Source of the DNA: an uncultured Flavobacteriales bacterium
GTDB lineage: Bacteria; Bacteroidota; Bacteroidia; Flavobacteriales; Weeksellaceae
NCBI GenBank assembly: GCA_937973555.1
Contig: CALJKL010000066.1
Coordinates: 1 to 57,938 of the forward strand
Direction: 5' to 3'
Length of the DNA: 57,938 nucleotides
Below, piece by piece: positions 1 to 9,364 of the stretch. Each line of letters starts with the position of its first letter. Position 1 is the stretch's first letter. Position numbers and translations under genes: made by a program. The notes beneath the pieces are model-generated. The model made no database searches. It saw only the letters and a program-made list of their open reading frames with translations, and was not told the DNA's origin.

Positions 1-50
1 GATCTACACAGGCGAAGACACTCTTTCCCTACACGACGCTCTTCCGATCT
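1..50 (+). other. Illumina TruSeq adapter remnant (contamination)
   Basis: Not genomic. Bases 1-9 match the end of the P5 flow-cell oligo, 10-17 (AGGCGAAG) match the 8-nt i5 index known as D505, and 18-50 match the TruSeq read-1 primer ending in GCTCTTCCGATCT. Genomic sequence begins at 51. Read on the minus strand, the adapter adds 15 false residues (including GRASCRERV) to the truncated gldN frame. It marks a contig end. Confidence 0.98.
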
Positions 51-249
51 CCGGTTTGGTTTCTACCGGTGCAGGAGCTGACATAGCAGGAGTGCTGTTT
101 ACCACCGCTGCTGGCTCTGAAGCAACCGGCTGTGCCTGAGATGCAACTGCTGTCTTAGTAGTTTTCTTTTTTGCGGTCTTCTTCTTTTTAGCTTGTGCAT
201 CTACCGAAAGAAAACTTAATGCTAATAAAAGTATTGCTATCTTTTTCAT
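51..249 (-). CDS. gldN: GldN, N-terminal fragment cut by contig end
   Basis: Sixty-six authentic residues remain: a Sec signal peptide (MKKIAILLLALSF... ending near AQA, residue 20), a Lys/Thr-rich stretch (21-32) and an Ala/Pro/Val-rich linker. The identity rests mainly on position: the gene lies directly downstream of gldK-gldL-gldM, where gldN is found across Flavobacteriia. GldN is a periplasmic protein that forms a ring with the lipoprotein GldK under the outer membrane in the type IX secretion system. The conserved GldN domain itself is missing because the contig ends. Everything before base 51 is adapter. Confidence 0.8.
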
Positions 250-289
250 TGTATTGATCTAATGATATACTTTTTCGTTAATAACTAAA

Positions 290-1852
290 TTATTGAACAT
301 TTATTACAATAGGACTAATTTTTTTCAAGGTTTGCCCTCCTAAACCTGTTGCTGTAGCCTGGATTCCAGCAATGTATACAATATCACCTGATCTAAGTGT
401 TTTGGTTAACCCAGCCACCGAACTAAGCGAATTTCCATTTATAAACATGGCTGCTTTGCCCGGAACTTTGAATTTGAAACCTGTCACTTCAAAAGTAACC
501 GGGAAGTCAAATTCTGGAATGGCTGCAGATACCGTTTGATTGGCGATAGAAGAAGCCGGCATAGACAATTCGTTTTCTCCTCTAATTTGTCCTTGTGGTG
601 GAGGTACATTTTTGATTCTGAAATCAAATTTCTGAGAAATCACTTTACCTTTTGGATCTTTACCCGAAATGGTTAAGCTTACAGTATTTCCGCTTCCTGG
701 GGTTACCGTCCATTTTCCTCTTCCACCAGAAACTGATGCACCAGGTGCAGATAAAGTAAGACCAGAAGTATCAGCTCCTAAAATAGATCCTGAGATAGGG
801 TTTGCAACTCCTCTGTACAATACATTCATTTTATCGGCAGATAACAATGCTCCTTCCTGTGCTTTTAGCGCTTCATTACCAGATACCACCATATATTTGA
901 ATTGGTAAGGCATGCTTACCACTTTACCTTTGTCACCAGTAAATGAAATATTTCCGCTTAAATTGTGTTCTCCCAATTCTCCACCAAGGGTGAGAATCCC
1001 TTGTCCGTTTACTACCTGTGCATTGGTAATGCTTAATCCTGGAAGAGTACTTGCATAGGTACCAATCAATACTTTAGCAGTGGCAGTTTCTCCTTTTTGG
1101 ATGGCTGTAGGCCCTGCCACAATGGCTTCATAAGCATTGAACTGTATGTCTGCATCTACTTTTTCTTTCAACATGAGAGACAACGCATCAGATTGAAGGT
1201 TTCTGGCCTCAGACTGAATGACTTCTAAGTTAGATAAAGCGGCAATCAAAGGTTGATTATAAAATTTATACTGCAACCATGTTTTACCTTGCTTTTTATA
1301 TTTACTGTCTTCTGTAGATAAATTCTTTTTTGCTCTTGCAACAACAGATTTCAAATCAGCATTTGAAGCAAAATTCTGTACGATGTAATCTTGAAGAGCT
1401 GACATTTTAGCTTTAAGATCTTCAGAAGTTTTTGATGGTAATTCTGCATCTCCTCCTTTAAAGAATTTATTAGTACCGGCCTCTGTATTGTTAAGCGCAG
1501 AGAAGTTGTCTTCTACATCTTCTTTGGAGGCATCAAAACCAGCTTCTGTTTTTAATTGAGTTTTAATATCTTCAATGTACGCAACCAAATCATCAGCTTT
1601 AGCTTCCATTCCCGTATATTGGGCTTGTGCTGCTCCGAAAGTTTCTGGAGAGTTTTTTGCTTTTTCGTTTAAGGTGATTTTGAAGATTTTATTTTTACCT
1701 TCAGCCAAACCTCTAGAATCTGTTAATGATTGATTGGTATCTTGATAAGATCTGATGATTTCCTGATCTATCTGCATTGCCAACATCGCAATGAAAACCA
1801 GATACATCAGGTTGATCATTTTTTGCCTTGGTGATAATTTTCCTTTAGCCAT
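290..1852 (-). CDS. gldM: GldM, T9SS/gliding motor periplasmic shaft
   Basis: The 520-residue protein has the family's usual length (about 515). The N-terminus (MAKGKLSPRQKMINLMYLVF) leads into a single membrane helix at roughly residues 13-30, followed by a long periplasmic part: a helical first domain (about 35-220) and several beta-rich domains. GldM is known to form, with GldL, the inner-membrane proton-driven motor that spans the periplasm and drives type IX secretion and gliding. It lies 49 bases after gldL and 40 bases before gldN on the same strand, so one transcript is likely. Confidence 0.95.
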   Translation of the reverse strand: MAKGKLSPRQKMINLMYLVFIAMLAMQIDQEIIRSYQDTNQSLTDSRGLAEGKNKIFKITLNEKAKNSPETFGAAQAQYTGMEAKADDLVAYIEDIKTQLKTEAGFDASKEDVEDNFSALNNTEAGTNKFFKGGDAELPSKTSEDLKAKMSALQDYIVQNFASNADLKSVVARAKKNLSTEDSKYKKQGKTWLQYKFYNQPLIAALSNLEVIQSEARNLQSDALSLMLKEKVDADIQFNAYEAIVAGPTAIQKGETATAKVLIGTYASTLPGLSITNAQVVNGQGILTLGGELGEHNLSGNISFTGDKGKVVSMPYQFKYMVVSGNEALKAQEGALLSADKMNVLYRGVANPISGSILGADTSGLTLSAPGASVSGGRGKWTVTPGSGNTVSLTISGKDPKGKVISQKFDFRIKNVPPPQGQIRGENELSMPASSIANQTVSAAIPEFDFPVTFEVTGFKFKVPGKAAMFINGNSLSSVAGLTKTLRSGDIVYIAGIQATATGLGGQTLKKISPIVINVQ

Positions 1853-1901
1853 TTTAATTTTTTTTGTTTTACAATTCGGTTAATTAAAATTTAAAAGAAA
1901 A

Positions 1902-2576
1902 TTAAGATTTCATTGCTGATAACATTCCGCCGTAAACTCTGTTTAAGTTGTTAAGGTTAGAAGTAAGACCAGACAATTCTTCGTTGAATTTTTCAGACTG
2001 TTCTGCAGATTTTTGAATATCATCAATATATCTCTTGCTGAATTCTGTCTGTTGTCTGCCATGGTCTAACTGTAATGCATATAGAGCATTCATGCTTTCT
2101 AAATGACTAGCCGCCAACGTTAATTGATCATTATATTTTGCTGTAGCAGAAGATACATCTACAGTGCTATTGATTTGATCTACTGAGGAAGAGAATTTAT
2201 CAATTCCAGACTTCAATCTTTCAAACAAAGCAACATCCAATTGAGCATCTGCCAACATTTTGTCTAATTTTTCTGAAAGGGTACTGTCTAATTCTGAAGT
2301 ATCTACAGAAGAAACTTTTCTTGGTTTTGATGGTGCATTGGCATCCAAAAGTTCTGGATAAACATTTTCCCATGCGTAGTTACTTTCTTCTTTCGGAACA
2401 TCAAAAGCAAAAATCACAAAAATTATAGCTTCGGTCACCAATCCAATTGCCAATACTACAGTACCGGTTAAAGGCCCAATATGCCAGTGATTAAGTTTAA
2501 ATAATGCTCCTAAAATTACGATGGCAGCTCCGATTGAATAAACAAAATTAAGTTTAGCGTCTTTAGTCTTAAACAT
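1902..2576 (-). CDS. gldL: GldL, T9SS/gliding motor inner-membrane protein
   Basis: The 224-residue protein starts with two hydrophobic helices (about residues 10-30 and 35-57, the second ending in IFVIFAFDVPKEES). A long soluble helical region rich in Asp, Ser and Leu follows. The helix pair carries an internal Lys and His (around KLNHWH) and an Glu (VTEAII) near the membrane. In the known motor, GldL forms a pentamer around two GldM helices and couples proton flow to rotation. It lies 36 bases after gldK. Confidence 0.95.
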   Translation of the reverse strand: MFKTKDAKLNFVYSIGAAIVILGALFKLNHWHIGPLTGTVVLAIGLVTEAIIFVIFAFDVPKEESNYAWENVYPELLDANAPSKPRKVSSVDTSELDSTLSEKLDKMLADAQLDVALFERLKSGIDKFSSSVDQINSTVDVSSATAKYNDQLTLAASHLESMNALYALQLDHGRQQTEFSKRYIDDIQKSAEQSEKFNEELSGLTSNLNNLNRVYGGMLSAMKS

Positions 2577-2612
2577 GTTTTGAGTTTTTTAAATTTTATT
2601 AATATTTTGCTG

Positions 2613-4034
2613 TTATTTGCTTGTTTTTTTTAGCTTTACTGTTCCTGCAGGCACATCTTGTATGGTTCTGAAACCAATGTAGCTTCTTGCTGAATCTTTT
2701 CTTTCCCAGTCTCTGTAACCTGTCATTAATAGATAACCTACGTCTTTCCAAGAGCCACCTCTTACAGATTTTTTCACTTCTCTATAGGCTTGGTTAGACA
2801 AATAAGGATTTAAGGTAGAAGAGAATTGATATGTAGCGTTGCTGTAAGGTGATTCTGTCCATTCTGAAACATTACCCGCCATATCATACAATCCATAACC
2901 ATTCTTTTTAAATTTTTTCACAGGAGCTGTATAAGGATAAGTTCCTTTCTTTTCGTCTTCTATATAGTTACCTCTTTTTGGTTTGAAGTTCGCCAAATAG
3001 CATCCTCTGTCATCCATTAAATATGGCCCACCCCAAGGATAAGTAGCATTTTCTAAACCACCCCTTGCGGCATATTCCCATTCTGCTTCTGTAGGAAGAC
3101 GGAATTTCATTGGTCTGTCTCCTTTTTTCTTACGAGAGTTTACATAATCTCTTTTTGCTTTGGTTTTATAATCACAAAAAGCACGGGCCTGATCCCAAGT
3201 TACCCCAACAACCGGATAATTTTTGTATGCTTTATTCCAAAAATATTGGTCAAACAATGGCTCATTGTATGCATAGTTAAAATCTTTTACCCATACAGTA
3301 GTATCAGGATAGACTGCAATATTTTCTTTTTTAAGATACTGCATCCCTCTTTTTTCATCTTTTACCGCAGTAGCAATATCTTCCCACTCATAAGAGTATA
3401 CAAGTTTACCCGTATCAAGAAGTCTCTCGTTGTTTATTCGTTTTGACGTAGGCAAATAAAGGGATTCCATTACTTCAGCATATTTTTCGTCTGGATATTG
3501 ACCTGTTTTCCAATATAAAGGAGTTTTCCAATCTAATCTTTTAGATTCGTTATAGCCATTTCTATCACCTTGAGATTCTAAGAATTTTTGATATGCAGAT
3601 TGATTGGCATTGTTGTTTGCCTTTTTAGCTAGATATGCATAATTGTCTATACCGTTACCATTACCTGATCCATCACCAGCTGCTTCAGCCAATAGAGTTC
3701 TTGCAATAGAGTCTCTAACGTAGTTTACAAACACTCTATATTCTGCGTTGGTAACTTCTGTTTCATCCATGAAAAATGAAGAAACGGTAACCGTTTTTAA
3801 AGGAGCTCTTTCTGGAGTTGCTGTAAAGTCTGCATCGCTTTGTCCCATTACAAAAGAACCCCCAGGAATTGCCACCATTCCAAAAGGTCTTTGTGCTTCG
3901 AAAGATTTTGAATTTTCTTTAGGTACTATCTCACCTCTTGAATCTGGTTTTCCAGAGCTTTTCTTTCCTCCACCACCTATGGAACATGAGACCATTAAAG
4001 ATGCTCCGAGCATCAAAAGAAACGTTCTTTTCAT
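2613..4034 (-). CDS. gldK: GldK, T9SS outer-membrane lipoprotein (FGE-like fold)
   Basis: The 473-residue protein has a lipoprotein signal with Cys near residue 17 (MVSC followed by SIGGGG). A formylglycine-generating-enzyme/sulfatase-modifying-factor domain runs from about residue 52 to 465: it starts at MVAIPGGSFVMG and contains NAEYRVFV, RLPTEAEWEYAARGG, DMAGNVSEWT and SVRGGSW. GldK forms the periplasmic ring with GldN. It is the first gene of the gldKLMN run. I found no TAnnTTTG box in the 108 bases upstream. Confidence 0.94.
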   Translation of the reverse strand: MKRTFLLMLGASLMVSCSIGGGGKKSSGKPDSRGEIVPKENSKSFEAQRPFGMVAIPGGSFVMGQSDADFTATPERAPLKTVTVSSFFMDETEVTNAEYRVFVNYVRDSIARTLLAEAAGDGSGNGNGIDNYAYLAKKANNNANQSAYQKFLESQGDRNGYNESKRLDWKTPLYWKTGQYPDEKYAEVMESLYLPTSKRINNERLLDTGKLVYSYEWEDIATAVKDEKRGMQYLKKENIAVYPDTTVWVKDFNYAYNEPLFDQYFWNKAYKNYPVVGVTWDQARAFCDYKTKAKRDYVNSRKKKGDRPMKFRLPTEAEWEYAARGGLENATYPWGGPYLMDDRGCYLANFKPKRGNYIEDEKKGTYPYTAPVKKFKKNGYGLYDMAGNVSEWTESPYSNATYQFSSTLNPYLSNQAYREVKKSVRGGSWKDVGYLLMTGYRDWERKDSARSYIGFRTIQDVPAGTVKLKKTSK

Positions 4035-4142
4035 TATACTGATAAAATTTTAACGGTAAATATATAAATATTTTTATTTAACAAATCTTAAGATTTTCTA
4101 ATTAACGCTAGAAATTACGTTTTATTTTTAATGATGTAAAAA

Positions 4143-5993
4143 TTATTCTACAGTTACAGATTTCGCCAAGTTTCTTGGTTGATCTACATTGGCTCCTCTA
4201 TAAACTGCTATATAATATGATAACAATTGCAAAGGTATAGAAGCAACTATTGGAGAAAAACATTCTGAGGTTTCTGGTATTTCTATCACATAATCTGCCA
4301 TAGAAGCCACCTGCTCGTCACCATAATTTACTACCGCCAATACTTTTCCTTTTCTGGCTTTTATTTCCTGAACATTGCTTACAATTTTATCATAATGACC
4401 TTTTTTAGGGGCTATGATTACAATCGGCATATTTTCGTCTATCAAAGCAATAGGACCGTGTTTCATCTCTGCTGCAGGGTATCCTTCTGCATGGATATAA
4501 GAAATTTCTTTCAATTTCAGTGCTCCTTCCAATGCCGCCGGGAAATTAAATCCTCTCCCTAAGTACAAGAAATTAGAAGCATTGACAAAATCATGAGAAA
4601 TTTTCTTCACGTATTCGTGAGTAGAATTAAGAACTTCTTCTACTTTTTTAGGAATATTGTCTAGCTCTGTAATCAATCTCATAAACTCAGCATTTCCTAA
4701 ATTACCATTATGTTTACCCAATTTAAGAGCAATTAAAGATAAAATAGTCAATTGAGCAGTAAATGCTTTAGTAGAAGCCACGCCTATTTCCGGACCGGCA
4801 TGGGTGTATGATCCTGCATCAGAAAATCTGGCAATAGAAGAATCTACCACATTGCAAATACCGTATATAAATGCTCCTTTTTCTTTGGCCAATTTTATAG
4901 CCGCCATAGAATCTGCAGTTTCTCCTGATTGAGAAATGGCAATAACGATGTCTTTATTGGTAATGATAGGATTTCTGTATCTAAATTCTGATGCGTATTC
5001 TACTTCTACAGGAATTCTGGCAAATTCTTCAATTAAATATTCACCTATTAAACCAGCATGCCATGAGGTTCCACAAGCAATGATGATGATTCTCTCCGCC
5101 TTGTTGATTCTGTCTAGATGGTCCCAAATTCCGGCCATTTTAATGATGCCTTCATTTACCAAAAGTCTTCCTCTTAAAGTATCTTGTATAGATTTTGGCT
5201 GTTCGAAAATTTCTTTTAACATGAAATGTTCATAACCGCCCTTTTCTATCTGCTCAAGACTTAATTTAAGCTCCTGAATAGCTGGCTCTATTTTCTCGTT
5301 TTCCTTAATGCTTCTTACATCTACTCCACCTTCAAGTGAAATAGTGGCCATGTGACCGTCTTCCAAATACACTGCTTCTTTTGTAAATTCTACAAACGGT
5401 GAAGCATCTGAAGCAATGAAGTATTCTTTGTCCCCTAAGCCAATTGCCAAAGGAGAGCCCAATCTACCCACCACCAAAACGCCAGGATAATCTTTGTGCA
5501 TTACTGTGATGGCATATGCACCATAAACTTCATTAAGAGCATATCTTACTGCTTCTGGAAAAGTAATATTTTGGGTATCTGAAATATATTGAATAAGATT
5601 TACTAAAACTTCAGTATCTGTTTCTGAAGAAAAAGTAAATCCTTTTTCGATAAGCATGGTTTTAATGGTATCGTAATTTTCAATAATACCATTGTGGATT
5701 ATTGCAATTTTACCATTATTTGAAACGTGTGGGTGAGAGTTTCTATCACTAGGTACTCCATGGGTAGCCCATCTGGTATGCCCCATGCCGATATGTGAAG
5801 TCTCTTTCAATTTTTGAGAAATCTCTACCAGATCTGAAACTTTACCCTTAGTTTTCTTTACTTCGAAGTTATTGTTATTATCTTCCAGTACTATACCTGC
5901 GCTGTCGTAACCGCGGTATTCTAATCTTCTCAAACCATTTATAACGATATCATAGGCATCTTGAAAACCTATATAACCAACTATTCCACACAT
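4143..5993 (-). CDS. glmS: Glutamine--fructose-6-phosphate aminotransferase
   Basis: The 616-residue enzyme makes glucosamine-6-phosphate from fructose-6-phosphate and glutamine, the first step toward UDP-GlcNAc for peptidoglycan and LPS. It begins MCGIVGYIG, with Cys2 as the amidotransferase nucleophile after Met removal. The class II glutamine amidotransferase domain covers about 1-220, and two SIS sugar-binding domains follow (around 290-420, with ACGTSWHAG, and 460-590). The C-terminus NLAKSVTVE is the family's typical tail. It starts 5 bases after the DUF4270 gene, so both are probably on one transcript. Confidence 0.98.
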   Translation of the reverse strand: MCGIVGYIGFQDAYDIVINGLRRLEYRGYDSAGIVLEDNNNNFEVKKTKGKVSDLVEISQKLKETSHIGMGHTRWATHGVPSDRNSHPHVSNNGKIAIIHNGIIENYDTIKTMLIEKGFTFSSETDTEVLVNLIQYISDTQNITFPEAVRYALNEVYGAYAITVMHKDYPGVLVVGRLGSPLAIGLGDKEYFIASDASPFVEFTKEAVYLEDGHMATISLEGGVDVRSIKENEKIEPAIQELKLSLEQIEKGGYEHFMLKEIFEQPKSIQDTLRGRLLVNEGIIKMAGIWDHLDRINKAERIIIIACGTSWHAGLIGEYLIEEFARIPVEVEYASEFRYRNPIITNKDIVIAISQSGETADSMAAIKLAKEKGAFIYGICNVVDSSIARFSDAGSYTHAGPEIGVASTKAFTAQLTILSLIALKLGKHNGNLGNAEFMRLITELDNIPKKVEEVLNSTHEYVKKISHDFVNASNFLYLGRGFNFPAALEGALKLKEISYIHAEGYPAAEMKHGPIALIDENMPIVIIAPKKGHYDKIVSNVQEIKARKGKVLAVVNYGDEQVASMADYVIEIPETSECFSPIVASIPLQLLSYYIAVYRGANVDQPRNLAKSVTVE

Positions 5994-5998
5994 GATTC

Positions 5999-7561
5999 TT
6001 ATTTTTTAGAATAAATAACTTTAAGCTGAGCCTTATATTGTGTATTTGCAGGATCTGACCCTACTAAAACTATTCTGTTTGGAGTATATGCTCTTGTAGT
6101 ATAATTTTTGCCAATAAATCCTGAAGTAGAAGTACCTGTTCTGAATTCTCCCACATCTAGGGTTATGTATTTATCTGATGTAGATTCCTTTTCAATCATG
6201 TTTCTAAGAGTTTGGGTAATCCCAATTTCATAATATGCAGGATTTTTATCAAGATCTACCGCATTTACCATTTTATAAGCCCCAGAGTATTGAAATGCCG
6301 TTAAATCATCCAAAAATGAAGTGGTAATATTATTGCTGGCATCGATTTCTTTTAATAACGGAGAAAATTTACTTGGCTTTGCATAGGCATTATTCCAGAC
6401 AGAAACATCTGTATATAGTTTAATTTTTGCAGACAAAATACCTATTTTTTTTGTATTGTAGAGATTTTTAAGACCCGCTACAACACTTGCTGGGATCTTT
6501 ATTTCTGCACCTGGTCCGCCCATTCCCTGTAAATAAATTTTAGGATCACCCGTCACTTTATTTATTGAAGCCAGTGCTGCTGTAAAAGCTGCTGGCCTGT
6601 TGTATTCTATCTGATTAAAGTGTGCATTAGAAGAACCTAAATCTAAAGAATAACTGGCTTGGGTTCTGGTAGTTACGTTATTTTCGGTTTTATCATATTT
6701 ATAATAGATAACCGTTGTAATTTCGTTAGGATTAAAATTGAAAATATACCCGTCATTTTCTGCAACAGAAATTCTTATGCCTTTAAAAAACCTAATAAAA
6801 CTTGCAGCATCCTTTAGTTCAAATGTGCCTTTTTTATTAATTATATTGGTTTGAAAGAAATTCTTGTCTAATGCAATTCTTAAGCCGGCTTCTCTACTGA
6901 ATAATTCAGTATTATCAGAATCTTTGGTTATTTTAATTGCCCTAAGATTCCCATCGAAAGATTTTGTTCCCAATAGATTTCCCAATACAACTTGTTTATC
7001 AGAATATACATCTGTTTCGTAAGAATTTAAAAACTGATTTACCTCATGAACATTGATGGTAAACTGAGTGGTAGAACCATTCAATTTTGCCTTTCCGTAT
7101 TTTTTAACAGGATAAGTGGTTAATACTTTTTTAGCAGCCACATTTCCGTCTGGGTAAATATAATCTTCATAAGTAGTGGTTTTAACAGAGTCTGTAGCCG
7201 TATAATAAAGTGGTTTCATTTCTAAAACCACAGAATCTACCACAGGATTTGCACCAAAATCAGGGTTATATGAACTTAATCTCACCTGTGTAACATAAGA
7301 AGATTTTTGTTTTCCAAAATTCGCTTCATCGAAAGCTCCTAAAGTTCCTTCTACAATACGATCTCCTTTAGACTGTATGGTATCATGATGATTGGTATTG
7401 TAAATAACAATATCATACCCTTCTTCCGTACCTTGTGCCGTGCCATTTTGAAAAAATTGGCTTCCTAGTTCATCAGCCTCAGACTCGCATGCCACCAATA
7501 CAGCAACCCCTATAAAAAGTGAGAAAAATAACTTGAAGATATTTTGATTTTTTTTGATCAT
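5999..7561 (-). CDS. DUF4270 family lipoprotein
   Basis: The 520-residue protein has a lipoprotein signal (lipobox VLVAC, Cys near 25) followed by an acidic ESEADELG stretch that begins the DUF4270 family. The rest is beta-rich with no catalytic motif I recognise. The family is restricted to Bacteroidota; a surface or envelope role is inferred. It sits between the half-GT5 gene (20 bases upstream) and glmS (5 bases downstream), an order I recall from other flavobacteria, suggesting a link to cell-surface sugar metabolism. No function is established from the sequence. Confidence 0.85.
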   Translation of the reverse strand: MIKKNQNIFKLFFSLFIGVAVLVACESEADELGSQFFQNGTAQGTEEGYDIVIYNTNHHDTIQSKGDRIVEGTLGAFDEANFGKQKSSYVTQVRLSSYNPDFGANPVVDSVVLEMKPLYYTATDSVKTTTYEDYIYPDGNVAAKKVLTTYPVKKYGKAKLNGSTTQFTINVHEVNQFLNSYETDVYSDKQVVLGNLLGTKSFDGNLRAIKITKDSDNTELFSREAGLRIALDKNFFQTNIINKKGTFELKDAASFIRFFKGIRISVAENDGYIFNFNPNEITTVIYYKYDKTENNVTTRTQASYSLDLGSSNAHFNQIEYNRPAAFTAALASINKVTGDPKIYLQGMGGPGAEIKIPASVVAGLKNLYNTKKIGILSAKIKLYTDVSVWNNAYAKPSKFSPLLKEIDASNNITTSFLDDLTAFQYSGAYKMVNAVDLDKNPAYYEIGITQTLRNMIEKESTSDKYITLDVGEFRTGTSTSGFIGKNYTTRAYTPNRIVLVGSDPANTQYKAQLKVIYSKK

Positions 7562-7581
7562 TAATTTAATTATAAAATTGA

Positions 7582-8352
7582 TTAGTAAATTTCACTAATA
7601 GAATCCCCATCCAGATATTCTTTTTTTTCAGTTGATGCCTTTTCAAAAGCTTTGTCTAAATTTTCTTCTAAAAATTCATCTCCTTTTACCAAAACATCTA
7701 CCATATCCATACTTTCCATCACAAAACTTTGAAAACTAGGATGATCTAATGCTTTGATCCCATTAATATTATCAAACTTTAATTTTTCAGCAATATTATT
7801 CTCCAATGCAACATCTTTTTCATTATATACAGAAAGAACGAGTTTGGTATCATTAAAATAAGAATCGTTTTTGTAATAATTTTTAAGATAAATCGGAATA
7901 AATGAAGACATCCATCCATTGAGATGAATAACATCCGGAACCCAATTCAGTTTTTTAATGGTTTCGATAACACCTCTTGCAAAGAAGATAGCCCTCTCGT
8001 CATTATCTTCAAAAGGCTTCCCTTCTTCATCAAAATAATATTGTTTTCTTTTGAAATATTCTTCGTTATCAATAAAATAAACTTGAAGTCTTTCTCCTGG
8101 CAAAGAAGCTACTTTAATAATTAAAGGCTGGTCTAGATCATTAATGATAATATTCATTCCCGAAAGCCTTATCACTTCGTGCAGTTGGAATTTCCTTTCG
8201 CTAATCAGTCCAAATCTTGGCATGAAAACTCTCACATCATTGCCCTCTTGGTGCATCTTGAGTGCCATTTTGTTCACCATCATCGCCATATTACTTTCTT
8301 CCTGATAAGGAAACATCTCAGTGGTGACATATAAAATCTTTTGATTCGGCAT
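7582..8352 (-). CDS. GT5-like (glycogen/starch synthase N-domain) protein, half length
   Basis: The 256-residue protein resembles only the N-terminal Rossmann domain of glycogen/starch synthase (start MPNQKILYVTTEMFPY, then MPRFGL and PDVIHLNGW). Full synthases have about 480 residues with a second domain that completes the active site; that domain is absent. The ADP-glucose-binding KTGGL motif that should follow the first strand is replaced by QEESNMAMM. It ends at a normal stop 20 bases before DUF4270, so it is not obviously broken. Automatic labels of 'glycogen synthase' are therefore doubtful. It is transcribed divergently from panC. Confidence 0.8.
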   Translation of the reverse strand: MPNQKILYVTTEMFPYQEESNMAMMVNKMALKMHQEGNDVRVFMPRFGLISERKFQLHEVIRLSGMNIIINDLDQPLIIKVASLPGERLQVYFIDNEEYFKRKQYYFDEEGKPFEDNDERAIFFARGVIETIKKLNWVPDVIHLNGWMSSFIPIYLKNYYKNDSYFNDTKLVLSVYNEKDVALENNIAEKLKFDNINGIKALDHPSFQSFVMESMDMVDVLVKGDEFLEENLDKAFEKASTEKKEYLDGDSISEIY

Positions 8353-8390
8353 AATATATATTTCTTCTCTTACAAAGACAGTTAATTATG

Positions 8391-8398
8391 CAAAATTA
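8391..8398 (-). promoter_or_regulatory. -7 box of GT5-like/DUF4270/glmS operon
   Basis: TAATTTTG on the minus strand matches the Bacteroidota -7 element TAnnTTTG. It lies 38 bases before the GT5-like start, in the 111-base gap shared with divergent panC. Confidence 0.55.
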
Positions 8399-8463
8399 CA
8401 AAAAAATAACCGAATTTCTTTTAATTAACAAATTTTTATAATTTTACCAGAAATGAGATTTTC

Positions 8464-9306
8464 ATGAAAGTTTTAAAAAACAAAAAGACACTGGTAGATT
8501 ATGTTGAAAGACAGAGAGAAATGGGCAAAAAAATAGGGTTCGCGCCTACTATGGGAGCCTTGCATGAAGGGCATCTTTCTCTTTATAACATTGCAAAAGA
8601 ACAAAATGACGAAGTCATTTCTTCCATTTTTGTAAACCCTACCCAGTTTAATAACCTCGAAGACTTCAATAAATATCCCAAAACACTCGAAAACGACTTG
8701 AAACTACTGGAAAAAGAAGGGGTAGATGCTGTTTATGTTCCGGATGTAGAAGATATATATCCTGATGATTTAGAAAGTAAGCAATATGATTTTGATGGAT
8801 TAGAAAATGAAATGGAGGGCCAATTCAGACCAGGGCATTTTGACGGAGTAGGAACCGTAGTAGAAACTCTTTTCCGCCAAGTGCAGCCACACAATGCTTA
8901 TTTTGGAGAAAAAGACTTTCAGCAATTGGCCATCATTAAAAAAATGGTAAACAAAATTGACTTACCAATTAAAATACATGGTATTCCAACGCTGAGAGAA
9001 AAAGACGGACTGGCTATGAGTTCACGAAATATGAGACTAACAGAAGTACAACGCAAAGAAGCCCCCCTCATCTACAAAATACTTTTACAGACCAAAGAAT
9101 GGTTTGGTAAAATTTCAATTGAAGATATCCGCAAAAAAGTAAAAGAGCTTTTTGATGATTCCGATTTGAAATTAGAATATTTCATTATCGCAGACGAAGA
9201 GACCTTGAAAGAATCAACCACCATACAAAAAGAAAAGCATTACAGAGCATTTATAGCCGCTTATGCAGGTGATGTGAGGCTAATAGACAACATTCAATTG
9301 GCATAA
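8464..9306 (+). CDS. panC: Pantoate--beta-alanine ligase
   Basis: The 280-residue enzyme joins pantoate and beta-alanine with ATP to give pantothenate, the coenzyme A precursor. Visible class I synthetase features are PTMGALHEGH (28-37, with the HxGH nucleotide-binding motif) followed by LSL, the NPTQF pantoate-binding segment, RPGHFDGVGTVV, GEKDFQQL and MSSRN. Length matches the family. It is transcribed alone and followed by a hairpin terminator. Its gene order beside the GT5-like gene and DUF4270-glmS is familiar from flavobacteria. Confidence 0.98.
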   Translation: MKVLKNKKTLVDYVERQREMGKKIGFAPTMGALHEGHLSLYNIAKEQNDEVISSIFVNPTQFNNLEDFNKYPKTLENDLKLLEKEGVDAVYVPDVEDIYPDDLESKQYDFDGLENEMEGQFRPGHFDGVGTVVETLFRQVQPHNAYFGEKDFQQLAIIKKMVNKIDLPIKIHGIPTLREKDGLAMSSRNMRLTEVQRKEAPLIYKILLQTKEWFGKISIEDIRKKVKELFDDSDLKLEYFIIADEETLKESTTIQKEKHYRAFIAAYAGDVRLIDNIQLA

Positions 9307-9310
9307 AAAA

Positions 9311-9337
9311 AGCCTTCAGAAAAAACTGAAGGCTTTA
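9311..9337 (+). terminator. panC terminator
   Basis: The stem AGCCTTCAG/CTGAAGGCT (9 bp, A6 loop) begins 5 bases after the panC stop. The T-run is short (TTT). Nearly the same stem recurs after the CBS-domain gene at 56347. Confidence 0.75.
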
Positions 9338-9364
9338 AACACCAAATCACAAAATATTAATATG

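Noticed and set aside
4..50. The open frame for gldN continues to base 4
   Set aside because: The last 15 codons lie in Illumina adapter sequence, so they are not genomic.
4083..4096. 14-base palindrome AAATCTTAAGATTT between gldK and glmS
   Set aside because: AT-rich palindromes of this kind arise by chance in this composition, and there is no T-run or clear promoter spacing.
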